Assembly (NCBI GenBank): GCA_023653785.1
Contig: JAMKCH010087972.1
Coordinates: 1 to 64,000 of the forward strand
Length of the DNA stretch: 64,000 nucleotides
Reading direction: 5' to 3'
Source of the DNA: Ophioderma brevispina
Lineage: Eukaryota; Echinodermata; Ophiuroidea; Amphilepidida; Ophiodermatidae
Below the pieces are notes generated by a model. That model saw nothing but the letters and a program-made list of their open reading frames with translations. It did not search any database and was not told the DNA's origin. Position 1 is the stretch's first letter; the number at the start of each line of letters is the position of its first letter. The position numbers and the translations under genes are program-made. Shown here one piece after another: positions 36,751 through 46,870 of the stretch.

Positions 36751-37792
36751 CTAGCAAGGCGCACAGACGATCACTCCGCGGTCGTGTGCGATGGTGGTGG
36801 CGATCACCATGGTTCAACCATTGCATAACATACCGGTCGTTGGCAAATCACAGTGTTTAAAAGTACATTTACGCACGGCGCGCTGTGAAAACAAGGTTTA
36901 ATGATTGGCCGCGGACAAGCCGGTGCTACGCTGGAAAAAGGAGGGAAACGAATAAACAATCGCCATCCGATGGCGCTACCACATGCAAAGTTTTCGTTTT
37001 AATTCATATAGATAGCATTTGACATATAGCAGTTTAAAGGATTTCCGATCCACGTGGTGCCGATATTAGTGTCTATTACTGTTTTTTGGAATACGTTTAA
37101 TGATGATAACTTAGAAATCCCATTATGACCGCCCTATACCTCAAAATTTAAAATGGCGTCCACAATGGATATGCATAAATGACATATTATGTTTGATACT
37201 TAAATATTGAACGCCATTTTCATATCTCTCTGTGCCCATATATAATTTCATTTTTGCAACATATTTCTCCTTAAGGCGAAGACAATACATTTTTTAATAT
37301 TTAAAATGACCGTGATAGTTCTATTTATCTATTATTCTAACAATATTCTAATATAGTTTCTTTTACCTCATATTTTAAAAGAATTCCAAGTCCAGCGATG
37401 AGCGTATCAGTATATAAGTGTATGTTGTTGGACACAATTAAGGTGCTGATATACTTGGCGTTTCCAGATAATTATGTTAAGTATTATACTTAAACATTGG
37501 ACGCCATTTTCATAGCTCTACTTCTAATCTATATAAATTTCATGTTTTCAAATATTTTTAGGCGAAAAATATATCTTCCGAAATTCCAAATGGCCGTCAT
37601 ATTCTATGTGTATGTTGATGAACACGAGAAAGTTTTTTTCTCTTTGTGTGTTTTATTCATCAAAACTCAGAAAAACAGGACAAAAGACAAACCCATTCTC
37701 ACACAACACACACACACACACACCTCACACCATCTTGATGTCGCCATGGCATTACAATAAAGTGTACAGGACCATCTACAAAAGAGGGACTG
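36751..37792. other. Intergenic with a direct repeat pair and (CA)n
   Basis: A segment beginning acgccattttcata(t/g)ctct and continuing through aggcgaa.a and aaatg(a/g)ccgt occurs at about 37205-37320 and again at about 37500-37605. A (CA)n run lies at about 37705-37725. No gene is recognised. Confidence 0.5.
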
Positions 37793-38338
37793 CTATGAGG
37801 CTTCAAGGCCGATAGTCCATTTCTTAAAATGCTGCCTTAATTTCTTTCTATTTTCAGCAATTTTATATTCAAGTTTTTGTTTCAATTTGAGCAAATTGAA
37901 AAATGCAACAAAACCGAGAGTATTTTGTTGAAATCTGCATTTGTGAATTTTTAAGACATCAAAAGAGGAAATTAATACAAGTTTCATGCTGGGAGGTGTC
38001 TCCAACACCAAACATTTTCTCAAACTTGGAAAACACAAAGGACTCCTTAGCAACACTATTGGTGTAAAAACATAATTCATCCCATAGTGGAGATACCTTG
38101 GTATAATCACAGAATAACTTTGAAATTGATTCTGGCAACTCATTACAGAAGTAACAGTTTGGTGAATCAATCCTCCCGATCTTGTGAAGAAATTGGTTTG
38201 TGCAGATTGCCCTGTGGACATTTTTTAAATAAAAAGATCTCAATTGGGTCTCAATGGTACATTTGAAGTTACGAGAAAGTTGTTCAGATGGCTTACAAAA
38301 TTCAAAATCTGCCTTATACCCTGACCACCTTGAACATT
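37793..38338 (-). mobile_element. L1/Tx1-like retrotransposon, C-terminal fragment
   Basis: The minus strand encodes, with one frame change near 37960, a segment typical of the C-terminal zinc-knuckle region of L1/Tx1-type reverse transcriptases. It includes FYLKNVHRAICTNQFLHKIG, then CYFCNELPESISKLFCDY with the Cys-X2-Cys pattern, LWDEL, and later KIHKCRFQQNT and a basic Lys/Arg-rich end. The fragment stops abruptly at the edge of the large inverted repeat that begins at about 38322. The catalytic domain is absent, so it is inactive. Confidence 0.75.
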
Positions 38339-39962
38339 TAATGGTGTGTATTCCGCTCCGTCCCTACGTTTCGAGCCAGTGGAAACAACTGCTCTCCTCA
38401 CTATGAGGTAAGGTATGCTAATCTACCAAGGGCTCAGTTCAGAAACCTTGGATGGGTACATGTTAACAGCAGCTGACCATGTATAGTCTGGGTATCATAA
38501 ATCATACTAAAAATCCAGGGTGTGTATTTGCTCAATACACTGGTGAATGAAAGCTATTGAACTGCGCCACGGGAATTGAGATTTATTAGCTCACAGTGCC
38601 TGATTCCGGTCTGCATTCTACTACCTATACATTGTTTTGATTGCTGTTGCTCTGGAATGTGACGTGCTGTTTAGTTGTCTACACAAAGGAAAGTGCTTTG
38701 TAAAGTTTGTTTTTAAAAATTGTTTATAATTTATGCATGTACAGAACAAAAGTCGTGGACCAGGTCGGTCATTGATTTAGTTGACAATGTTTTTTACATA
38801 GATAACATAAAAGCTATAGGACCAAGGGTATAAAACACATTTCTCCGACGAAAACGTTAAGAAAACGTTAAGGAGAAATATAATTTTTAAATTCTAGCGA
38901 AAGTAACATATACAATTGATAAAGTTTTCTTAATGCTCAAGGTTAATATAAATTTTAAATAATTGCTTCCCTCTACCGGCTAATTTCGCTAATTTGATGA
39001 AATATTGAAATATTGACAAAGTCACCTTTTGTATTCCCAAGAAATCCGCGTGAAAGTTCTAATGCAGATATTGTGATGATGAATCAATTGTTACCTTGTG
39101 GGAGTGCTGACAATACAATCAATTAGCTTGCATATCAGCTCATTCTAACACGCACGTGTGTGTGTGTGCGAGAGTGTGTGTGAGTCCTGTAGGTATGTGT
39201 GTGTGTGCGCGCGGTGTGTGTGTAAGTGTGTGTGTGCGTGCGTGCTCGCGTGTGTGTGTGAGTGTGTGTGTGCGTGCGTGCGTGCGCGGTGTATGTTTGT
39301 GTGAGTGTATGGGTGTGTGAACTGACATACAAACAATCAAAGCTAATTGAATGGATTGTCTGCACCCCCACAAGGCTAATATTGATTCGCAATATCTGCA
39401 TTTCTTTTAGAACTTTCACGCGGATTTCGAGGAAATACCAAAGGAGGCTTTGTCAATATTTCATCAAATTAGTGAAAGTACTTTTTATTCAGTCTTTTAT
39501 GCCGCTCGAGGGAAGAAATTATTAAATTTAAAATTTATATTAACCTTGGGCATTAAGAAAACTTGTATCAATTGTTATATTCGAAAGAATTCATATTCCT
39601 CTTAAGATATCGTTAGAGGAGCGGGAGAGATGTGATTTAGACCCTTGGTCCTATAGCCATATATTATCTATATAAAGGATATGATCCCCTGAATCAATGA
39701 CCGGAACATACAAAGCAAAATAGTAGACCAGAGCCACTATTTTGGCTCTTTTCGGATCACTTTAAAAACAAACTTTACAAAGCACTTTCCTTTGAGTAGA
39801 CTAAACAGCGCGTCACATTCCCGAACGACAGTAATCAAAACAAGTGTATGGACAGTAGAATACTGACCGGGGCAAGAGAGCAGTTGTTCCCCTGGCTCGA
39901 AACATAGGGACGAAGCGGAATAAGAGACAAGCCATTAGATTTTCAAGGTAGTCAAGGCAGTT
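38322..39962. repeat. Long inverted repeat with (GT)n loop
   Basis: The left arm (38322-39125) and the right arm (39345-39962) are reverse complements over at least 600 bp. Shared words include attccgct.cgtccctacgtttcgagcc, ttgttttgatt, gtgctttgtaaagtttgttttt and ggaccaagggt, plus aaatccgcgtgaaagttct read from the other strand. The left arm carries about 200 extra bases at about 38400-38605. The loop (39126-39344) is mostly GT-rich microsatellite. No protein family is recognised inside; frames over the loop are His/Thr low complexity. Confidence 0.8.
39155..39320. repeat. (GT)n/(GTGC)n microsatellite
   Basis: The plus strand is imperfect GT repeats with GC and AG interruptions (gtgtgtgtgcgcgc, gtgcgtgcgtgc). 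It sits at the tip of the surrounding inverted repeat. Confidence 0.85.
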
Positions 39963-40235
39963 CGGGTCAACTTTGGGGCACAGACGATTTTCCTTTTTTA
40001 GCCGCCTCGCCGGCGATTTTTTAAAAAATCCACAAGTATATTTTGTTTTAGATGTAGGTGGTAACACCTGAAATCTTTTCAAATTCGTGCCAATGGCCCT
40101 GCACTGTGTACTCTCAGATGAAAAGGAATCTAAAGTGTTTTTCTCCTCCGCATACCGGGCCGATTGTTGAATATCTTTAGCTCCATGGTTTGCTAAAGTC
40201 TTTGTGTATCCATTGTCACTGATATTGAGAATTCG

Positions 40236-41034
40236 TTAAAGGCTGATTCAGAGATTTCCCGATGAGGGCGCCTTCTATTTTCAAACAAATCGTGTTTTTC
40301 ATGTACATAATACTTGTCCTTATACTAATCACTGTGTGAAATAACTAACTCAAATCGAAGTCCTTCATATAGAAAATCACAACCTTGATATAAAACTCCG
40401 GATCCGGAATTTTGTTATACAGACTGTCTCATAAACAACTATAACCTCAAATATTTGAATTATTTTGCCAAAATCTTAAGTTCATCTCAACTGGAAGTTA
40501 ACTGACTCTTTTTAGGAATGTTCCAGCTTTCATGTAATTTTTAGTTGGTGTAATTTGGAGGTCTGGTTCAAGAGTTAAGGCCAATTATCTGAGACACTTG
40601 AAAAACCTGTTGATCCAGTTTTGGCTATGCCGATATCAACACAATTGCCATTGAAAATCAACTTCACAAGATATTCTTTTATTGAAAGGTCCATTCTCCG
40701 ATAAAGTGTTCAAAAAGTCGTTTTTAGTGTCGCTTACAGTCATGCACAGTTTAAAGCTTGTTTTAGCCGTTAAGAATGAATGTTTATTAATATAAATTAC
40801 ACTTGGGAGTTATGTTTTCAAAATGATCCGGACTAGAAGTTGTAACCGGATGAGAAATTATCAAGCAATAAGGCTAAAGATGCATAATTCTTGCTTTTCG
40901 CCATGTCGCCAGCCCAAATCCGTTCTTTAAAATGTGTCCATGCTCGTTACACAAGAGCGCATATCACAGATTACATACATTGTAATTTTATCATCCTCTT
41001 AATGCCCTTAATTGTAAGTTCAAAACAATGATAT
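40236..41034 (+). repeat. Tandem duplication unit 1 (~0.8 kb)
   Basis: The unit begins ttaaaggctgattcagagatttccc, i.e. the MITE terminus, and includes ctccggatccggaatttt and then about 600 bp unrelated to the MITE. It is followed immediately by a second unit that is nearly identical over most of its length. No gene is recognised. Confidence 0.75.
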
Positions 41035-41835
41035 TAAAGGTAAAGCCGCTCGAGATTCCCGTGAGGGCACCCTCCAATTTTCAAACAATTGTGTTTTTTG
41101 GCATGTACATAATGCCTGCCCATATACTAATACTGTGTAAAATGCTAAACTCAAATCGAAGTCCTTCATATAGAAAATCACAACCTTGATATAAAACTCC
41201 GGATCCGGAATTTTGTTATACAGACTGTCTCATAAACAACTATACAATCAAAGATTGAATTATTTTGCCAAAATCTTAAGTTCATCTCAACTGGAAGTTA
41301 ACTGACTCTTTTTAGGAATGTTCCAGCTTTCATGTAATTTTTAGTTGGTGTAATTTGGAGGTCTGGTTCAAGAGTTAAGGCCAATTATCTGAGACACTTG
41401 AAAAACCTGTTGATCCAGTTTTGGCTATGCCGATATCAACACAATTGCCATTGAAAATCAACTTCAAGATATTCTTTATTGAAAGGTCCATTCTCCGATA
41501 AAGTGTTCAAAAAGTCGTTTTTAGTGTCGCTTACAGTCATGCACAGTTTAAAGCTTGTTTTAGCCGTTAAGAATGAATGTTTATTAATATAAATTACACT
41601 TGGGAGTTATGTTTTCAAAATGATCCGGACTAGAAGTTGTAACCGGATGATTGAAATTACAGATATAAGGCTAATGAGGCATAATTCTTGCTTTTCGCCA
41701 TGGTCGCCAGCCAAATCGTTCTTTAAAATGTGGCATGATCGTTACACAAGCGGCGCATATCACAGATTACATTTACATTGTATGATTTTAATCAGCCTGG
41801 TTATGCCCCTAATTATGAAGTTCAAAACATGAATA
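41035..41835 (+). repeat. Tandem duplication unit 2 (~0.8 kb)
   Basis: This is a head-to-tail copy of 40236-41034. From actcaaatcgaagtccttc onward the two differ at only a few positions until about 190 bases before the unit end, where short indels appear. The first 40 bases are more diverged. High identity implies a recent duplication. Alternatively it is an assembly duplication. Confidence 0.75.
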
Positions 41836-42222
41836 TTAAAGGCCGACTCTCAGAGATTCCCCAGGGAGGGGCACCCTCAATTTCAAAACCAAATTGTGTT
41901 TTGCATGTCGACCATAAATGCTTGTCATAGACTAATCACTGTGTGAAATAGCTAGCTCAAGAGAGAGAGAGAGCGGATCGTGAGTCCTTAATATAGAAAT
42001 CCCCTTCTTTGTTTAAAAATTCCGGATACGGAAAATTGTATACCACAGTATCCTATGGCAATGTTATATTACACATAAACGTTACTACACCACAAACGAA
42101 AACTCCAATATTAAACTTTGGAATTGGGCAATCTAGGTGACTATCTTTAGTGCTAAATTGACTATGTTTAATTAATTTATTAAAAAAATATATTCAGAAA
42201 TCTCTGAGTCGGGACTTTAAAG
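41836..42222 (+). mobile_element. MITE-like element, second full copy
   Basis: It starts ttaaaggccgactctcagagatt and ends aaatctctgagtcgggactttaa, so the ends are inverted repeats. It carries ttccggatacgg at the position of the palindrome in the 30170-30534 copy. A small (ga)n insertion lies at about 41960. It forms the third, differently ending member of the local tandem series. Confidence 0.6.
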
Positions 42223-42538
42223 TTTCGTACTAGTTCTCTGAGAGATGCCGCCAATATTGCAGGACAGATACGTGACCATAATTTGAATGGATACAAAATT
42301 GTCAAAATAACGGATAAAGACCAATTTTTCAATATGTGATAAATGACGATGTCAATGTATCTGACATGTTTTGCATAAAAAAAAATCTGGTTTAAGGATA
42401 AACAACTTCCAGCCCTTAGAATGAAAAACATTCTGGTCTCAATGTTACGTTATACCGCGCCAGATTAGTTACCTCCCTCCTGGTCGCTCTTGCAAAACGG
42501 CGTGATACATAAAGTCGAATACTACACCATGCTTTAGT
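42223..42538. other. Intergenic, nothing recognised
   Basis: Short spacer between the MITE copy and the retrotransposon remnant. No feature is seen. Confidence 0.5.
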
Positions 42539-43319
42539 ATGAAGGTAATACCTGATAAGGTACTCATCGCAAATGGTCCTTTCAAGGATATTGATAAGGA
42601 TCACACTCGCTCTGTTAAAAAAGAGATCACGAAACTTCATCGAGCCCCTGGCATAGACGGGTCACTTTCAATACGCTTCTCACTAGATGAGCTCTACTCT
42701 GTTATCAGCCAACTAAAGAGTGGAAGGCCTGATAATATACCAGTAGAGTTCCTGGTGCACTGCGGCCCACGGTGTCTTGAATGGCTCCAGGAGTTCTACA
42801 CATGTTGCCTTACCAACTAGTCCTTACCAAAGGTTTGGAGGAGGGCTACCATCATCGCACTCCCTAAACCAAACAAGCCTGTCGACAACCCCAAGTACTA
42901 CCGCCCAATATCATCACTACTGTGTGTCTCCTTCAACTCCTTGAGAGGCTGGTCCTGGCTCGGCTGGAGCCAGTCGTCGAATCCCATCTGCCTGACGAAC
43001 AAGCAGGACTTCACCGTGGTCGGAGCACTGTCCATCAGATTGTAAAACAAACAAATGATATTGAGGAGGGCTTTGAAAAGGGCTTTGAAGTAGACAGTAC
43101 CCTTACTGCAGATATGGCCTACTTGCAGCATATCTCAAAACCTGGAGACTAAAGCTGAGGAAGCCAAGACCACCGCTACTGCCTTTCATCTTAACAACAA
43201 AGAGGCTCATCGCCAGCTTCAAATCAACCTCAATGGAGCGCCTCTGCCATACAATCCTACACCAACTTATCTGGGAGTGAAGCTTGATCGGCAGTTTACT
43301 TATTAGTCAGAGAGAACGT

Positions 43320-43806
43320 TCATGTGACCGTAGAGTTGAGTATATACACAATTTTTTTGCTGAAAATGATATATTAGGGAGTGTAGTATTTTTTGAAGAT
43401 ATTCACGTTTTTGGCTTCCATATTGATTGACGTCATGTTACAACTTTAAAAGTATCAGAAATACATTTATTGTGTCTAACAACATAATCTAAGTACTTCA
43501 TATTTATTTTTCTATCGCAGGTATTTGCTGTTATAGGGCATATTTTAAAATTATTATAGTTGGCTTCCATTTTGAATTTGAAGTATGACTTAATGTTACA
43601 AGTGCCATACACTTGTTCATTGGATCCTATAGTATTTAGCAACTCAATAGTTTGAAAATATAGGGTTGAATAGATAATTATCATTTATGGCGACGCCATC
43701 TTGGATTTCTCAAAACGCCCAAGGATGCCCAGGTGGCACCCGGCAGTTTCTTATTCTACACACCGTAATCTATCATTTTCAGCAAAAAAAAATGTGTATA
43801 ATCATC
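43320..43806. mobile_element. MITE-like insertion inside the retrotransposon
   Basis: About 490 bp interrupts the reverse-transcriptase remnant after VKLDRQFTY. It has inverted terminal segments: tatacacaatttttttgctgaaaatgatatatta near 43343 on the left, and on the right (43756-43805) a segment whose reverse complement begins tatacacatttttttttgctg and continues aaaatgatagatta. No coding capacity is evident. Exact ends and target duplication are uncertain because the flanks (tttactta / tttaccgt) match only partly. Confidence 0.65.
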
Positions 43807-44212
43807 AATTTTACCGTCAGGCCATAACTTGGACCACATCTCTCCGACTATATCAACAGCATTTCGAGTCAGTATGTGCAAAGGTATCTTCGAGGAATAA
43901 CCTGTACCGCCTTGCTGGATCTTCATGGGATGCTAGCCCATCCACTCAACGCACCACCGCCTGGCTCTGGTCTACAGCGCTGCTGAATATGCCGCTCCAG
44001 CATGGTGCAATAGCTCTCACACAAAGAGGCTGGACACAGTACTCAACGAGACCATGAGGACCATTACTGGCTGCCTTCGTCCCACTCCATCTGAGTTTCT
44101 ACCAGTGCTTTCAGGAATAGCACCTGCAGTGCTTCGGAGAGAACATCACACAATAAACTGGTGAATAAGACTCGGTTGGACCAAGCTCCTGCTGCATAAC
44201 ACTGTCAAAAAA

Positions 44213-44593
44213 TCATACCGGTTAGGGTATTCGCCTTTGGTGCAGAAGGTCCCCGGTTCGAGCCCGCGGGGCCACTTACTGTGATTTCATTGGGTACTAA
44301 ATTATGGATTTGATTTGTAAGAACTATGGATTAAAACTGGAATTCCGCTCCCCGTGGTTCATTGAACTTGGGCAAACGAACCATGAGAATACCCCGTCCT
44401 TCGGAGGGGACGTTAAGCCGTCGGTCCCATATACATGGCGAATGAAGCATGTATATGTAATCGCAACCAGTTTCGATAAGAGTAGGGTAAAAACCCCTGG
44501 CTGTTCCAATTCGTCTGGAGCCCTGGGATCATTGGAAAGCAGGTCTGAATATGAATGAGATACCCAGGCAAATACAAATAAAAATAAATAAAA
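44213..44593 (+). mobile_element. tRNA-derived SINE, 5'-truncated
   Basis: The 5' part resembles the 3' two thirds of a tRNA: a D-arm remnant ggttaggg, then ggttcgagccc at 44255-44265 matching the RNA polymerase III B box, and an acceptor-like gcggggccac. The A box is missing. A central segment (tcggaggggacgttaag at about 44401-44417, followed by ccgtcggtccc) resembles the conserved core domain shared by several metazoan SINE families. The 3' end is A-rich (aaataaaaataaataaaa). It lies within the retrotransposon remnant, so it inserted later. Confidence 0.7.
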
Positions 44594-44950
44594 TGACAGA
44601 GTCTGCGCTCTCGTCGACCTTTCTGTTGACACGCTGCTAAACGCTCAAGCTCCCCATTCAACATCTTTACAGACACGGAAAACTGCCTGGCTAGATACCC
44701 CAAGATACCCCAATTCACTATCACACCTGTGGGACGAATCCCATCTGGTAACAATCTTCCACGTAAGGAATGGATCACCTTGAACAGATTCGCACCGGAG
44801 TCGATCGTTTCAACAGCAATATGCACCGATGGGGGGCTGCGACCATCTCCAGCGCCAATGTGGTTCTCGTTACAGACTGCGGGTCATATTCTTGTGCCCT
44901 ACCATTTAGCTGCTGCCTCATACGCAAGAAGAAGAAGCAGCCAAGGATGC

Positions 44951-46380
44951 TGACATTGCTGTCAGCATTTGATCAAACTTGAAAAAGCATGCAGTCATCA
45001 GCTCACAGACCGTTGCTATTTGATATGTGCTAATTCCGGCTAATCAAACCTTTCACTTGTCAGATCAATATCTTACTACAAGCTTGAAGTACAATGACTG
45101 AATCCCGGTGTAGAAGTAACCATTTCCCGGAGTAATCATAGTCCGGGAACAATGGTGAACAATAGGGCAATAGATTCAGTTGACTCTTTACGCAACATTA
45201 GTTTCACGCTTTATTCCGTTATCGTCTATGGAGCCCCGGAACCTATGGCTCCACCGGACTATATCTGCTAACATGCTAGATATACATGTAACTTCTGGGA
45301 GGATGTCAACACTTGATTTTATGTAGCAGAATTGCACGAAACTGCCATAAACTCTTGCAGCTTTTTACTGTTTTACAGAATGTGAAACATCCAAATTGTT
45401 TTCAAATTTATAAACGCTATTTCATTAAGCATGTTAAGGGTCCATTTCATTATGCCCGAATTTTTTTTCACGCCATTGTGGCCCTTTAAAGTGAGTCAAC
45501 TTGACTTTCGATCTATTTGTGTCATGTAAAATAATATCACCCGTGTCATATGATGCCGTTGACACATGGCCGGTAAAGCAATGTTTGGTTGAAATTTGAA
45601 ATTGATTAAACCTCGAAGGCAAGAAGAGTTCCAAAATCAGTAATATTTTCCCCAATACAGCACCAAGTTCACCTTATTACCCGACATTGGCTTTCCCAGT
45701 ACCGCGGCATAAAACAGGCTGAACTAAAGTGCAAAGTATATGGAAATGATTAAATGGCGACTTCAATCAATCCCAATAGTGCTTCAGAATTGCAATGACA
45801 GCATATGTTTCTTATAAGTGCTGTACCATATTGAATCCATATTTTACATCTTATATTTCTATATATAAAAATATTAAAAAAAAAAAAATTCTTTTATTTT
45901 AAATAGGAATTGACAGGAAGTAAAATTGTTTGGCATCATTTACGAACCACGTCATTTTCTAAATAGAACCCTTAGGTCTGATCGCTAGAAAGTGCTTCAT
46001 CTTCTGTTGTATGTGTTAAAAAATCACAACAACATCAAATAAAATACAAAAATTTTTGTATTTTAATCAGCTACAGAAGGAGAACTTGCTTTAATACTTT
46101 TTGATATGCTCAACAGCATTGTCAAGCTACCGTCGTCATGGTAGTGTTCGTGGTTCTTGAAATTGCAACACATCTAATCAATTTAGATTCCCTTTAGAAA
46201 TCTTTCCCTCCATCTATCTTAATCAGTACGCACATACGTTGATACAATTATTACGCTTGGCGTTTGATGCGTCTCGGCACTGATCTGGTTAGCTATCGAT
46301 GCTGTCTGGAAATACGGTGTTATTGAATATTTATTGCAGTGACTCTTAAAATTAAAAACAAAATGCGAAGAGTGTTAGTT
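44951..46380. other. Intergenic, nothing recognised
   Basis: AT-rich DNA with an A run near 45877-45890. No gene, repeat or RNA signature that I can support. Confidence 0.5.
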
Positions 46381-46870
46381 CAGTGTGAATAACATCAATA
46401 TGACCATAGGTTTCTGTCGAACAACAACAGAGCAAAGCCCAAAATAAGTTAAGATTTGTGGCGAAAACTCGGCAAGATCTGAGCAACTCTGCAAAGCCTG
46501 TAAAAGTGTCGTATGTGTTAGTAGTTAGGCAAATAACATCGCAGCAGTTTCCGAAAAGCGACAACAACTCGGCGTTGAGCAAACCTCTGCAACCTCTGCG
46601 GTATCATCAATGAGTAAAGCCGTTCGCATCGTAATACAGACGTAGCATTTCAGCACCTAACGAACATAAATAAAAGTGGAAGTTAACAGGACTCTTGAGA
46701 GTAATATCTTCATAAAAATCAATTGTAACCATTTACCACTTATATTCACCACTGTCCTGAATCTAGCAGTGCTAGCTGATGACAAAGGCACGGAAGTGTG
46801 GCAGCTAAGAAGTTATTAGAAATAACATCTCTCTATCATTACAACATCCCAGCAAACATATTCCTAAAGC
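46381..46870 (+). promoter_or_regulatory. Upstream/5' region of receptor B
   Basis: About 490 bases upstream of the receptor-B start align to the upstream DNA of copy A through many indels. Shared words include ggtttctgtcg, aataacatcgcag, cagacgtagc, ggaagttaacagga and actgtcctgaat. The conservation suggests promoter and/or 5' UTR carried along in the duplication. No TATA box or initiator can be assigned with confidence. Confidence 0.5.

Larger units (their letters stand above)
42539..44950 (+). pseudogene. Jockey/CR1-like retrotransposon remnant, nested insertions
   Basis: Pieces of a reverse transcriptase are read in order. An N-terminal fingers part (FSLDELYSVISQLKSGRPDN, IPVEFL) runs to an in-frame TAG at 42818-42820. 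It continues with LPKVWRRATIIALPKPNKP and the YYRPIS motif. After a frame change come LERLVLARLEPVVESHLPDE and GRSTVHQIV. The sequence then jumps from the region before motif A to VDSTLTADMAYLQH, so the palm core (motif A Asp and the Y-x-D-D box) is deleted. C-terminal parts follow: LNGAPLPYNPTPTYLGVKLD, ITGCLRPTPSEFLPVLSGIA and, after 44594, WITLNRFRTGVDRFNSNMHR and QTAGHIL. The coding region is split by a MITE (43320-43806) and a SINE (44213-44593). It is inactive. Confidence 0.85.

Noticed and set aside
36179..36754. 191-codon open frame
   Set aside because: Ser/Leu/Phe/Pro low complexity produced by the pyrimidine tract.
39135..39419. His/Thr-rich open frames
   Set aside because: Translations of the GT microsatellite in several frames.
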